A stretch of DNA of 64,000 nucleotides, taken from Apostichopus japonicus (Eukaryota; Echinodermata; Holothuroidea; Aspidochirotida; Stichopodidae). Shown piece by piece: positions 48,856 through 63,100 of this stretch. The notes under the pieces are model-generated. The model searched no databases. It was not told where the DNA came from and saw only the letters and a program-made list of their open reading frames with translations. Where the stretch lies: NCBI RefSeq assembly GCF_037975245.1, contig NC_092564.1, forward strand, positions 7,032,984 through 7,096,983, read 5' to 3'. Positions within the stretch are counted from its first letter, which is position 1. Every line of letters begins with the position of its first letter. The translations under genes were made by a program, and so were the position numbers.

Positions 48856-50841
48856 AAACTACTAATGAACGAATAATGGTAATACATGGCTAAGTAGCAA
48901 TAACATGAGGTGAAAGTATGTCACTATTTTGAAGCGCTATCCACGATTCTTTGAATGCATATCGTCCTACCGGTAGACCTCTATAGATTTAATGGCGTCA
49001 TAATAGATCATGTTCTTCTAAGGTGCATCATAAGCTACCTACACCAACATATCAGTCTACATGTTTTGTTTTTGTTTCGAATCGGAGGTTAATACATGTG
49101 GGCGGATATACGCCCTCTTAAAAGGTTGTTGATACTCAGATTTTTAATCTTTAATTTTGAATCTTACTGCAGTACTTTGAAATCGATATTATATATCTTG
49201 TCGTGTATATATACGCTATAAAGGGGTATAAGGCTTTTTATACCTCAAAATTGGTTAACATACCGACTCATATCTGTTGATAATAGATAATATAATCAAC
49301 ACAAGGATGTAATCAGAAACGTCTGCCTGTATATGTCTATTTTAAGCAAACAGGGGTCGTATTCGTAACCTGTTTACAAAATATAAAAGAAAACGCAGTC
49401 TCACGTGCATCTATATATAGGATATCATATTTGGATAAGTTTGCACACTCTCTTTCCGGGTCACTAAAAAACAAATCGTGACATAAACAAACAGTTTACA
49501 ATGGGCCTTTTTTATTTATATGTAAATCTAGATATTCGCGTGCAACTTCCTATTCTGTAGATATATTGTTGTGCATATCTATTAATCGCAAGGTAAAACA
49601 GGTTGATTGCAAGTTAGGACAAGTTATGTTTATATTAATATACACGTGTAACTTTCTTTATAGTAGTTTTGCTTAATGGACTGTCCGGAATGCATGACCG
49701 GAAACACGAGATTTAATTCGTGTTCCGACAAGACAACGATACCGTTTTGCATTTATAATTGTTAACAACGCAAAGTGGTGTGCTTACATCCGATTGGTTG
49801 CTCCTTATAAGAGAATTATGTCAGAGTTGTTAAACATGTTGTATCCCATATACTAATTGTGTTTACTGTTCACAAAGCGTAGTGATAACAAATATTTGAA
49901 ATTATTGCCAATAATATCATTTTTTTAACAACTAAAGAAACACGTGATGTTTCCAAGTACCTTATTTTTCATTTCATGGTTTACTTTGGTATCACCAGAA
50001 TCCAGCAAGTTCGTCCGTATCTTGCATTAATGCAGTCTAAAAAATAATAATAATAACTGCCTGATTATATTATATTTGTATTATATTAATGCATAGTCAG
50101 TACAAGTGAAAACACTTATTTGTGGAAATTAAAAGTATTTGGACACTTAAGCGGAGTTCCGATATGCTTCTTTCCATATGTTGGTCACATTTCCTTTTTT
50201 TTGTATAATGTAATTTGTAAGCTTCCACCCCAATCAGACCCTTTCCCACCCACCGTCCGACCTACCCTCTCCCCTGGGTCCGATCGCCAAACCCATTCGC
50301 AGTGCATTTTTTGTGTAACCGTGTGACAATTCCCGAAGACCTCAAAACACTACATATAGTCTGTCACACACAAACGCACGCATGCGCACACACATATAGC
50401 ACACACACGCACTCTCACACGCACGCGCAAACGCACACAGGTTTGTTTTACATTCAGACTGAGGAACCCCATTTATTATCCCATTGTTCAAGTCCACCGA
50501 CATACCCTAACCCAAACAATACCCCTAAAAAGATGAATTCTTCTGAGGACGTGGTGATTCTTTTAAAATGACATCAAGTCCTCAGTCTGCAGAATTCAAA
50601 ACAAGTGCACGCACATACACATACGAACGCGCGCAAACGCAAACCCAAATATAAATGGTATGTTCAACAGCTGTCGCGCAAAGTTGAGTAAATTCATCAA
50701 GCTAGGATGCCCTCCTAATAAATTGTTTACGAAATGAGCGTGAATGAGCAAGTGGATGATTACCTGTGGCAGATATTAATATGTTGTAGACCGTTAAATC
50801 ACACTGTAATATATATATATACATATATATATATTTATATA
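48856..50841. other. Intergenic, no gene recognised
   Basis: AT-rich DNA with CA/CACG-rich low-complexity DNA at 50363-50440 and 50601-50650. Confidence 0.55.
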
Positions 50842-50905
50842 TAATCCAGAACAGTAAACAACCTCCAGCCACCACAGGGATTCGAACCCGGGACTCCCGC
50901 TTATA
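50842..50905 (-). mobile_element. SINE fragment, same family as 46362
   Basis: On the minus strand: GCGGGAGTCCCGGGTTCGAA then TCCCTGTGGTGGCTGGAGG and TTTACTGTTCTGGATT. The B box is perfect. It adjoins a short TA-rich run (50810-50841). Confidence 0.75.
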
Positions 50906-52411
50906 TGCATTGATGTATGGATAAACACACACTTCCACAGATACACAAACAAACGCACACGCACACGCATCGATTTTTATAACGGTCAGTGGAACTTGGT
51001 TAATTAAACATTACATAATGTACATGGTATATGTATACTGGTACAATGAAATGGAAAAGTATTGCCTGAACGCTTTGCTTGCATGGTCCTTTGTTGATAT
51101 AGCGCTAATGGATTTTCAAAGTAAGTTAAACTCATTGATTATTGGAGCGAGTTTAAATATCGAGGCGTGAAACAAATGATTAGTCTATATAATGGCTGAC
51201 ATGATAAAGATTTTGAGCGAACGAACACTCATTATTAAGAGTCAGTGGACAGTGTTTTTCAAGTTGAATGCAAAAGATTTATACCCTTATTATTGCAGTT
51301 GAACATTATGTACATGAACAACACTTTGAAATAGAATGTTTTAATTCTTATTCCACCCCCCCCCCCCACCCACTGCAACCCATCCCCTCTCATTCGACAG
51401 AATATTCTATTAGAAAGTGAACCCTGTGAAGCATCCTTCGTTTGGCAATGGATCAGAATTAATCGTGCAACAAACTATAATTTCAAGACAAAAAGAATAG
51501 AAAAGAAAGCTCAGATAGATAGCCATTACATATTATGACTGTTTACATCATTTCATCGGTTGGTTAGAAAGTAATAGATACACGTTCAAGATATATTTAA
51601 TCATGTTAAGAGGGCACACGAACCATGCCATCAATATTGGTATGTGTCATAGAGATCACTGTCATGAAAAAGTTCTCTAAACAGCTCAGTGAAATCTTAT
51701 TCCCTTTGGGTAATATATGTCACAGGTTTAAACGTCCTTCCAACGCAAGGTTTAAGATATTGATCAAGTCTAAATATGACGAACTCGAGCAACAAGAGCT
51801 TCATTTTGGATACGTATTTTCTTGATTTATTTAAAATATTTATTTTCTGTCATAGAGATAGGATTTGCAAAAGCTAAATCGAAATTATTGGCAATCTTAA
51901 CTCGACCCAATGATGGCAGGTGTTTCAATGTCAACGCCGGCTATCCACAGTTTAACTTGAAAATATCAAAAGAGAGAAAAAATATGAAAAAAAAAACACA
52001 AAGAGAAAATAAAACGGTTTCAGATATTTTCGGCACTATGAGTCTATGACGTCACAAATTTGCAAAATACCAGCTAGAAGACACGACTTTAAAAATAGGA
52101 TATCGCTCAAATGGAGCAAGATGTTTCCTTGTATATATGAGGGAGTTGTTTTGTACAAAGATCTCTGTCATGTATACGCTAAATATGACTGTCAGGTTGG
52201 TGTCTCCTTTAAAATACCACCGGTCTACAGTCTTAACCAGGAATAATCCCCAACCCCCCCCCCACCCAACGCATAACACAATTAAGGTATGTGGATCATA
52301 TTGGTTTTAGAAGCTTGAGAAATACTCGTAAAATTTCACACTAGATGTAGCCCATATGTAACCAAAACATGTACCGGTATTTATATTGTTGGCGGAGTCA
52401 TTTACCATACT
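50906..52411. other. Intergenic, no gene recognised
   Basis: It contains CACG-rich DNA near 50930-50970 and a C-run near 51355. Three short open frames at 51625-52246 lie head to tail but none shows a domain or coding signature. Confidence 0.5.
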
Positions 52412-52419
52412 GTAATATC

Positions 52420-53361
52420 CAGTGGCGTAGGAAGGTACTTTTGAGTGGGGGGCTGAAGACTGATGACCGGCCTGGGGGAGGGGTCTAAGGGGAGGGGGTG
52501 TCCCCCTCCCCTTTGGAATTTTTTTGCATTTCCAGGTGGCCTCAGATGCAATTTGGTGCAATATAGCACACTTCAACACCCACTCCATTTTGTAAAGAAT
52601 TTTGCATTTTCACCTGGCCTTAGATGTAATTTGGTGCTTCAAATGAGATTTTTTTCTCATTTGGAAATGAAAAAGGGGTTTTCTGACTTGCGAACCGGGG
52701 GCGGAATGATACCTCCGCCCCTCCACATTTTTCACTGGGGGGGGGGCTGGCGCCCCCAGCCCCCCGGTTCCTACGCCCTTGTGTTTCATCCATGAACGGA
52801 CACTGACCGGCGGTACATCGAAACATAAAGAAAAACATAACATCAAAATTATCATATATATGTTTTTTTTTTCCTTTTTCGGTTCGCACGTAATCACTGT
52901 AACAGTAAAGTCAACTTACTTAGATCTCTCCAATAACAATAGAAGATAAACATTTCCTTCCCATTGATATACAAATTTAGGGCGATTGGACAAAATGTAG
53001 GACGGCCTTTTTGACCGTTCAATGAGAAGCATTGTGCCATATGCAGAATATTGAGCCATCTTTTGATCTCCACATTGCATTGTTTACACAAGTATATTGG
53101 CAAGTGAGCACAACAAGCTTGCGTCTAATCTTACGTATCATTCAACCAAACTAGAAAAAAAGAAAAGAGGTTCTATTACAGAAAAAAGTAAATTAAACAT
53201 GTCTATGTACGATATTTTCTTAAAAATTAAACATTTCTATGTACCATATTTATTTAAACTTCTGACTTGCGGAGCGGGGGGCGGAACGATACTTCCGCCC
53301 CCCCCCATATTTTTCACTGGGGGGCTGGCGCCCCCCCAACCCCCCGGTTCCTACGCCCTTG
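52420..53361. mobile_element. hAT-like composite element F, perfect 8-bp TSD GTAATATC
   Basis: The left end is CAGTGGCGTAGGAAGG and the right end, inverted, is CAAGGGCGTAGGAACCGG. GTAATATC flanks both sides (52412-52419 and 53362-53369). Inside are a unit sharing the AAGGGGAG...CTCCCCTT hairpin with element A, a 98-bp right-end segment (52684-52781), the dispersed repeat (52783-53262) and a second near-identical 98-bp right-end segment (53264-53361). The outer duplication suggests the composite moved as one unit. Confidence 0.88.
52783..53262 (-). repeat. Uninterrupted copy of the dispersed ~480-bp repeat
   Basis: On the minus strand it joins sequence matching 21405-21526 directly to sequence matching 23451-23775, with a single GTAAG at the join. 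It is the pre-insertion allele type for element D. Confidence 0.9.
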
Positions 53362-53369
53362 GTAATATC

Positions 53370-56300
53370 TAATAGTATATAAATAGTAATATATAAATTT
53401 GGCAATGATAGGCCACTATATGTAATATAGCCATAGAAATTTCTATGAATATAGCGCACTGTAGCGAAAGAAACATCAAAACGTATAGGTATAATGATTT
53501 CATTGGGTTCCCTCCGTTATACGCGATTCCATGCAGTATAGACCATTGAGTTTGAGTATCCTAATGGTAAGATCGCGAGTTCAAGGCTTTAACTGCAACT
53601 ATCCTTGGCCGATATGTGCGTTGTACAGGATACAGCTAGATACGAAATCAGCCCTCCTGGAATAAAGTGATGATATATACTGACGTCATTCACAAATGGA
53701 CAACCGTCACGGTCATATTGTTTTGTCACTCTGATAATTTCCCGTGCAATCGTCGCCACCTCCTGAGCTCAGTGTGTCAAAGATCACGAGTGCCATCTCT
53801 GTTAATGCTGTGTTTCTAACCATTGCCCATGCATCACGATTGAATAACGTGTGATCATGCGTGGGAACACAGGGTTATAACCCCTGTAAATCTGTGGTCC
53901 CCCCCCCCCCATCCACCCCAACTGAAGCTAGTCCTTGAAAATATCCTCTGAGTTGGTTAATTGTCGCTATACAGTCAGGGGCCATTCCAAGGGCGGCCTA
54001 TATGGCCAAATCCGGCTGGAGAGACATTTCAATCTGCACATCGGTCCTCAATCGTGCACTAACCAGGTAAGCGGGCCCTGAAAGTTTTAAGATTGAGTGT
54101 TCTCTATACCAGCCCATCCTGCCTTTTTGTATAATCGTTGGTATGTTGCAAGTTTGATTTTGTATGGTTCTTTGATTCCGAAAGAAGAAAGTGTTTCTCT
54201 CTCGTTGCCCTCGTAGAAAATTAATTGAAACACCTTTGCCATATAGAGCGTGGTCGGACCAGACGACCGATGACTAAATAAAAAAATAGCATATTTGTTG
54301 ATGTCTTTTTTGTTGATACCGGACTCATGGAAACATATGCATAACTGTTTTCTTTGGTGGACATGGTTCTCTTTTTATCTGACCCAAAGTTCACCATTCA
54401 GTCAAGGATGTAAATTATACGTCGTTCAAACCATGATCAAGCAAACGACGCTATGTATATAGAGACATAAAGACAAAAATCTACACATATATATAACAAC
54501 GTGAGAATATGATTCATAAATCATTGGAAATCGAATATGGTGACACAGAACATAATTATGAAAAAATGACATCCTTATCCCCCCCCCCCCCCCACACACC
54601 AAAAAAAAAAACCCCATAGCTTTGTTCGTAGCGGCGTTTGCTATACCTTAGTGCGTATAGGAAAGAAAATTGATTTGAATCCTTGGTGTCCATATATGGA
54701 TACATGTGCCCTCTTGCTATAATTCCTTGCTAAATAGACTTATTGAAACTGAGCCCAGTCGAATGTATCGTGAAAAAGAGTGAACTATTTTGTTACTAGT
54801 TTTCCTCTTTTTTACGTTCCTATTTACTTGTGTACAGTGAATTAGTATAGGTTCGATGTGTAATTTACTAGACACCCTAGTTAGCACCCACCACTTTACA
54901 CAGTACCGTTGTTAAAACGATGTGAAAAGGGTGAGCAAACAGATAGTCCACGGAAAACCAAAAAACAACGGTAAGAGAGTGAATGGTTGACGGACAGAAT
55001 CATATATTCTCATCGTATATACCTGTATAGAGCAAATATGCAGCGTACACTGCAGGTCGGTATATGGTTTGTAAGGTAATCCAATTAATGGCCCACATAT
55101 CCCGATTAGTTTCAGATTGTGGACCGAATTCGTCTTAGGGGCCGAAACTAAAAACTCACCGGGCCGGCTTTGGCCCAGTGGACCGTCTATTGAGTACCTC
55201 CTGGAGTTTATATTTACCGAAATCTACTTTCCGTCCGACGATACACACCATGGAGATAGGGACGGTCGTCTAAGAGCTTTTATTCAACCAAATTGTCAGA
55301 ATCCCCCTCCCCCTCCCCGCCTCCCATCTCCGCGCCCTCTCCCCTCACCTGCTACCGTTGCCTCGTTTATGACCTCGTGATTGTCGATGCTCGAGACCAA
55401 GTACCGCACCAGTGGGTGTCTCTGTGGAATAACGATCTGGTTTTTACCTCCATGGGAAAAGCATGCAATCTCGTTTGAATCGGACGGATGTTCTTATTAT
55501 GACAGGGAAGTGGAATAAACCGAATGGGGATGATTTAATCCGTAGAATGTCCAAATTCATCTTGGTAGACCGATATCTTTCAAATTAACATTGCTGTTCA
55601 GTATTGTCTTCCGATCTTGTTAGCTATAAAACTTGCTTCACGATTTGCTAAAGTATAAAGTTTCCTGGAAAGGTTCTCAGCATTTGTAGGACTCTCAGTC
55701 CAGGGTATTCTCGGAAACATTGAGAATGGTTAGGCCTTAACAAGTAATGAAATGACTCATCGAGGAGCTCGAAATGAAATTGTTTTTTTTTTAGTTTTTT
55801 TTTTAACAGAATGACTATTGTCATGTTTTTTTTAGCGTTTTCTCTGTATTGCAAGATTTGACCCTCCGAACGTTTCTTTAGGGCTGGTATGAGGAAAATC
55901 ACTATAGCATTTTAAAGTAGATGCATGGATTTACAAATTTACAGGAGATGTTTTAATCAACCTCAGTCGACGTCATGTGACCTTAAATTGCCTCAGATGA
56001 TTTTAGCCTCGCCTCCTCCGCCCCTAACCCCATTAAAAAATTGTGCACAATTTGTAAGCTATATAGTGTTAGTGACGGCACTTGTTTTGTGGCGCTTTTA
56101 GTATTTTCACTGGTATTGGCTGTTTGACCTCTGTAGAATCACGATATTCCAACTAGAATCATAATTTTCAGACTGGGTGGATTCGTAGGATAAGACTGAG
56201 ATGTTGCATAGATACAATTTCCCGATTGTCGTGTTATTGATCCCATCTTTTGAAGATTCGAGCCAATTATTAGCTACCGTGTAGCTACGTCCCTGTGCGT

Positions 56301-56560
56301 CCCACATACGCCATTAAAGCAAATTCGTAGACCTGTATATACGACGATTTACCTTAGTTATTTACCTGCTTACTCGCATGTCTACGGCAAGTAACAAACA
56401 CGGCGCATTTCCGTAAGTACTTGAGAACTGCTACTTTTCTGAAGGGTAAAGCCTGGGGAAAGATACCTTTTATAGTACTTCTGCTATCCAGGGAACTCCC
56501 GGCTTCAACTAAATCCTAAAGTGGCAGGAAGTTCTGGTGTCCACCACCACTACTTCCAAA
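53370..56560. other. Intergenic, no gene recognised
   Basis: A C-run near 53900 and another near 54580. A B-box-like GCGAGTTCAAGGC at about 53573 may be an old SINE. No convincing exon was seen. Confidence 0.5.
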
Positions 56561-56589
56561 ATTGGAGAAAATAAAACTGAATAGGCATG

Positions 56590-56665
56590 CATTGACGTCA
56601 TCGAGTATTTTGATTGGATCCCTATTAGGTAATCGTTAACGTCACGTCACGTGACTGTAGTACAG
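56590..56665 (+). promoter_or_regulatory. Promoter-like cluster of CRE, inverted CCAAT and E-box motifs
   Basis: TGACGTCA, ATTGG and ACGTCACGTCACGTGAC (CRE-like half sites and CACGTG) occur within 75 bp, about 480 bp before the candidate first exon at 57139. This combination is common in animal promoters, but the call is by motif only. Confidence 0.3.
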
Positions 56666-57138
56666 CATCTCTGCTATTCATAGCTTCAATTCACAGCTAG
56701 CTACGCATATTATTGCTGTTCATGCAGAAACGTGTACAGAATATGATATGTACGCGTTGTATCGTTCACACTGATTGCAAAACAAATTGGAAGAAGGCAG
56801 TCGCATAACAGCAGACCACTTCAAAAAATACTACGCTAGATTGTCGGTACAATTTCTATTGTTCTTAGATTGGTCAAAACAACAGTCACCAAGGGAGTTT
56901 ACAAACACTTAGAATCATTTCGTTTTGTGCCTTTTAGTAGATACTTTACCACTGATCATTTTACCGACAGTGAAGGTTACGAACATTAACAAGTGACATT
57001 AGTAGCTTGTTACTGTAGACTGTGTTGGTGTTGGTTCTGATACTAACTTGACCTCAATAACGTAGGCTAATCCTAGCCTAGCTTGTGTATCGGACTTCGG
57101 AGTGTTGAGTCTTGGAACTCTTGAAACTACCTTGCAAT

Positions 57139-57195
57139 ATGGACGTAGATATTGGTCCCACCCTAAGCCACGGCTGTGTAACAATGCCGAAAACG
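57139..57195 (+). CDS. Candidate first coding exon, product unknown
   Basis: An ATG in good context (A at -3, G at +4) encodes MDVDIGPTLSHGCVTMPKT and ends in phase 0 at a consensus donor, ACG|GTAAGA (57196). A promoter-like cluster lies upstream. No second exon was confirmed. A frame at 58592-58795 is in the right area but does not join convincingly. No family was recognised. Confidence 0.3.
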
Positions 57196-60100
57196 GTAAG
57201 AACGTTATCATGGATCAATTCAGACTATTCTTAGCTGTAGCATACGTGTTAGCTACATTAGCCTAGGTAAACTTCAGTATTTAACCTAGCCAATTTAATT
57301 AACCTAGCCAAATCAAACTCGGCGAGGTCTACTAAATTTGGTACTTATTCGGCTAGGTTGCTTGTCTAAGCTAATACAAGCTAAATAAACTTGGCTAGCG
57401 TAATTTAAACTTAGGGAAAGCTAAAGAGCCAGTTTACCATTTACTCATTAGTAGCCCCTTGTTTATCGTTGTAAGATGTAAGTTTGATTGCTACAACCTA
57501 GTCTAAGCCCTGGGATCATAAGAATAGGCATCGTCTAACCTAGGTGTATTCGGAAAATGATGGGACCAATTAAAAGGCAGTGACAACCACTGATGCTATT
57601 TGATTAAGGCTAATAATATGCAGAATACCCTGCAACACAAAGCACTGAGCTGTAGCTGGCTACACCATCGCACAAACTTGGTAACCCAAATTACCCTTCA
57701 GAAATATCCATTTTAGGTTCAATTAAGTCCCATACCGTAGTACTTATTATAAGGATACAATGATGGGATGTTTTTAACAGGAATGTCAAAAAATGAACCG
57801 TCCTGACAGTTGAAGTGCTGACAGTTGTCCTACACTGTCCTGACGGTATATATCCACAACAGCATAATAGTGCATTGGACGCTTCTCAGTGTATTACTAG
57901 ACTCGCTGTACGGACGGCGTAGCCAACCTCTTTTAAGGGTGTTGCTTCAAAGTTGCAGGTTATTCTGCAATTGCTCCTTGATTTTGAATGTTTCAGCCAG
58001 TGTTAGAATTGTTCAGGCCTGATGTGGATCCTTATTAGGGCCTATTTGTAAGGTAAAAACTGACTGTTCGGTAGGAAGTTATTCATCACTGTCATTCAGT
58101 ATGGGGATTTATTGTCAGGTAGTCACAAATTCTTGTCACCTAAACAATAGAATATCCTGCAAATGTGGTATTTGCCTCTTTGTTTGTAAAAAGGTACTAG
58201 GGATGAGTATACATACCTCTTTATACAATTCATTAGCATTGGGAAACTTCAGCTATTGACCAATAGTTTAGTTTACTCATTATAGTAAATAGCATATCTT
58301 TCAATCATATCACAGTAGTTAAAAGACCACATCTTCTCACTTATATTAAACAGGTTTTTTTTACCCAAGGGAGAAGTAGGTCTCATGGCATCAAATTTGT
58401 GTGTTATGGATGTTTACAATTATAACCACTTTGTGCATGTATTTAACACATGAACATCAGTAGAATGCGTAAATACAGCAACTACCACCATGATTATTTT
58501 TCAAAATTTGTAAGAGAGTCAAAATCATTTTGTATAAAGTTATCTCTTTAGCGTTGTTGCTATTCATGAGCTTCATGGTCATTGTTAGACTTTGTTAATT
58601 GTACTAATAGAAAGTTACTGCACAGAAAGGGATGTGAGTCAGCTTGTCCAAGAAAAAGTGATTCCACAATCCACAAACGCTGTCGAAGTGAATACTCAGT
58701 ATTGTTTTCCAGACGGTCCAGACCAACACATTTTTGCAAGCTTTTCATTTATAGGCTTGTTGAAAGATGTTTTGATCAGAACAGTTTATATTTAGCATTC
58801 AGATTCCATGTTTAGATCTTCATTTTTTTTAAGTCCTGTGCAAGCAAGCTGTGATTTCTGAGAAAAGAGATACATACAGTAGTTCTTACAAACTTTCCTT
58901 TATTGCGAAATGTTCTCCCGAATTAAGAAGTTACTTTCTGTTTTGTGAAAGGAATCCATCTAACAGTTTCGTATCATTTCACATAGAGGAAGTTTATCTT
59001 TATCTAGGTGTGTAAACTTCATTCTTGTAAAATGTGTTATGTAATTTTGAAACCCCCACAATATCAATGTATCCATTCCCGTTTTAGAATTTCATTTTTG
59101 TTTGTTTGTTTGTTGTTGCTTTTTTTTTTTTTTTTTGTAAATTGAGAATTTCTGGAATGAAGATCAGACATGAGAGCCAGGGAAGGTTAAATAATGTTTG
59201 CCGATTTGAACAAATTATCAATTTGTTCGACGTAAATACATTCAGTATCTGTGTGACCTTGTACCAGTGTATCCATGGTACAATGGCTTTGTCAGTTATA
59301 AGTCATCCACTCATCCAGGCTGTGGACAAATAATTTAAATAAATGTGGTTTTTGTGGGGAATTGTTTCTTATTGTACCTGGAAAGTTCAGTGGTACTATT
59401 GCGTTACATGGAAACTTTGAAATTTCCTATTTCAATGATTCATCTTGATCAATTTCTCATTGATCACAAGTTCTCTACCTTTAATGTTGGTGGTCCACAA
59501 AAATTGTCATAAATATAACCCATTTTGGCTAGTATGGGAAAAGATAAGTCAATGTTATACATGTGTAAATGAATTTTTAGTATTGTAGCACTTAAGTGTA
59601 GCAGTTATACCTACTGTATAAGCCAATTTGCTGCAAATGATAAAATAATTTCCTCATTTGGAATCAAACTTGAGTCAGGTTTAATATTCCATCAGTTCTA
59701 CATCCAGTTTATTGATAATGCTAACAGAAAGAATTTCTTGCAAGCATTTCTGTCATGGAGTTGTTACGTATGTCTCTCTGTCAAAGAATAACGTCGCACC
59801 TACAGTAACATCACTAAAACATGACCTATTCTACGCTGCTCTGATTCTAACCCGCTTTTGTAATGCTTTCAGGAGTGAATTTTCACTCTTTTGTCTGAGT
59901 CTAAAATTCAAATATTTTGTTGGACTTATTAAACAAAATTTGCTGGTGTTGAGGTTTCCTGATTTTGCAAGTTCCTCTGCAGTTTCAGAAGTTGATTCCT
60001 TGCCACAGATGCATTTCACATTATCATATGCTATGTTTCAGAAAACCAGCAATTGTAAGCCGAAAACCTTCACCCAAATTTTTTGGACAAATGTTCTTCT

Positions 60101-63100
60101 TTATCATCAAAATACCCTTTGGTTGTGTAAACTATTTATTGGATAAACCTGAAAGTACATTTACAGTAAGTTAGTGTAAAAGTTAGCCAAAAGTAGCCAG
60201 TGGCATTGAGTTTACAGTGTATTTGCTAATTGGGGATGAGTGAACAGTATTTCAGATAATCTAGCAGCTACCCACGGCATGAACTCTGAAGATCACCTAC
60301 CGTACGAAGGGTAAGATTGGTCGTTCGATGTCTGATTTCATCATGTGTCACAGATGTTCAAAGTCCCTGACATGGTGTGCGGTACTCATGATTTCCTGCC
60401 GGTCGTTATTTGAACTAGATGAGATCTGAAGAAATTCTTGGTAATGTAAACCATCTAGTTTGGAGTGTTGCATCAATAGGTACCCCCTATCAGGTCAATA
60501 AAGATAAGCGCTATTCAACCCAACCTCTGTTATCAGCGGCTATCGTGCAAAATTATAGTCAAACATTGTGGCGATGGTGTGAGGATTTCTTTTCTTTTCT
60601 TTTTCATACTTTTAAATTTAAAGGAAAATTTGCATGAAACAAAACAATCTTACAGTAATCTTGAAAAATATGATACAACTGTACACCACCTCAGTTTGAA
60701 TGTGGTGGCGATTTAAGTTAACATGAATGTATTTTCTCTTCCATGACGGTAGCTAGAAAGGAAATTGTCTGTAGTGGAAATATGATAATATAAACAAGAA
60801 AACGCCTTTAGAAAAGCAACATTTAGTTGAGGTTCAGGTTGTGTCCATTGAGCATCTTTTTGAAATTCATGGAGAAGGGACGTACAGTACATACTTTTGT
60901 TAATACTGGGAAATGAAAATTAATATCTTGATATGGAAAGTTTGGCAAAGGTTTCATACGATTGATGGTATTAAATTGTACAGCAGAATGTTTCATTGCC
61001 TGTGTGTGTGTTTATCAGTGTAGTCTGCTTAGAGGACTTACACATTTATCCTGTTTCCTTTCGGAGAGAGAAATGTTCTCAGAGTGAATCCATGCTTCTG
61101 GTCTATGTCAGGCAGGGAAATGCCAGCGATTAAGTTAAATTTTTAATGCAAGTGTGGGTAACTTGTGTGCCTTGTTCCAGTACCCCTTTAAAGGTTTTGG
61201 AATGAGATAGTAAGGGGAGTATCTTATTTGCACAGCACATATCCAAAACAAATAACTGGTTCGCTTGTTAAAAGGGTAAGATTGCAAACACAACCAGGCT
61301 GCTACAGAGACCAATACATAACGTGTGGATCTACACAGAGTTTAGTAACTGTTAACTCTCTGTCTGAGTGTGTGTCTTTCACGATGTTCATTCATGCAAA
61401 ACGTTTGGATCAATAGAAATTCTTTTCGGTACCATGCAGTACCAGTTTTGTCTGGAACAGTGACAGGAGGGAGTTGTCTAGCTGAAGGCAGGCCTTGCAA
61501 GTTTTTGTTTCCAACTTCACGCTCGCACATATAATACCTTTTGAGCATTTATGGACCAACTCCCTGCAAATTATCTCCATTTTGTGCAAAATCTGTCACA
61601 GTTCAAAACTAAAATGAAAGGAAGCACAAAAACATGTGACACCTTCTGAACATGTGCAATAGGTGTAAATCAATTAGTATGTGTACAGCCTACATGTGAG
61701 CCCTATTGTTTAGAGAAATTAATTGGGTGGACTGTGCTTGTAAGATGTGTTTGGTGAATCCTCAAAGGAAGAATTGGACGGAAAGTCTTGTTTGATTTTT
61801 AAATGTAATTTGTATGTGGTATAGCAAAATGGATTTGTACAAGGTCAGGTGCCTTGTTAGAAACCATCTTGCCAAGGATTCCACATTTAATGTATCTACA
61901 TTTTAACTACATTTGAAATAAAATTCAAAGATTTCTGTTCTCCCAATAACAGTATCATTGTACAAGGGATGGGGATAGTGGGGCTTTCTGGACCTAGGGA
62001 TCCTCAGAATAAAGTTCCTTTATCCTCATAGACATGGGAATTAGTATGGTGTTATCCATCATGTTATACCATGCCTTGGTTGGCAATGCTGCTTCCAAGA
62101 AGGAAATGAATCCCAACAAATCATCAGTTACTACTATAGGCATAAATGCAGGCCCATAGCAGGCCCTGGGGCACAGGAGGGCCATTGCCCTCCTGTACAG
62201 ACTACATTGCCCCTCCCATCGGTTTCACCATCATGTGTAAATAACCAAGTTACATGATGGATATTTGTGCCCCTCCTGAAATTGTTGGTACCCCTCCTCA
62301 AAGTTGTTGGTAGCCTTTCACACAATACTTTTTTGCTAAATATCTGCATAAATGTTATCCTTATTGACTATGCTGTGCTGATTATGCCAAACTTCATGAA
62401 CCTTCACAGGTTTAAGAATATGATTCCAACAGCTCTCTGACATTTTTGAGCTTCTATAGTAGCCAGAAAAAAAGGCATGTTTAGTGAACTCTCCAATTCT
62501 AAAAAAAATTGAGCACCTAACTTTAAAATGGTTCCTAAACTAAGGGTGGGAGTATATAGTGATTGGCTGTGTTTGAGAGAATTTTTAATCCAAAGTGTTT
62601 AGGAAGGAGACAACACCGGGCTTTAGCAAGTCCTGAACAAGATGCAACAGCAAACACACATCCACTCCAAGTTCTTGTTGCTTGAATACATTATTGAGTT
62701 TCAGTCATCCATCTGGTACTTTTGTGCATCCTGTATGCATTCCTGCATTTATCAGTGAAATCTTCCAACTGCAACCCCTCTTTCTCTCTAGAATTCTTTG
62801 AAACGAGATAAAGGGACTCTGATCCTAAGGGTGAACCACATCTTAGCATGTCATTATGTAAAACAGACAACAACGACATTATTTTGATGGGTCTGTCCAC
62901 TACCCTGGTTATATTGGCACTAAAGTTGCTATTATCTCCTCGGCAACTGCTTGAGGCCTGCATCTGTTTGCCTTCTTGACAGTTACCCCCAAAATAGATA
63001 ATCATTAACGACTTTTCATAACGATAGTGTGTGCAACAAAACTACAGGCAAGCTTCGCAGGCCATTTTGGATTGTCGATTCGAGAACGTTCTACGATGAT

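Noticed and set aside
51625-52246. Three short open frames head to tail, like an operon
   Set aside because: They begin at non-ATG codons or by chance overlap, show no domains, and polycistronic genes are not expected here.
59712-60146. 144-codon open frame
   Set aside because: Phe/Leu/Ser-rich composition as expected of AT-rich noncoding DNA; no domain, no splice context.
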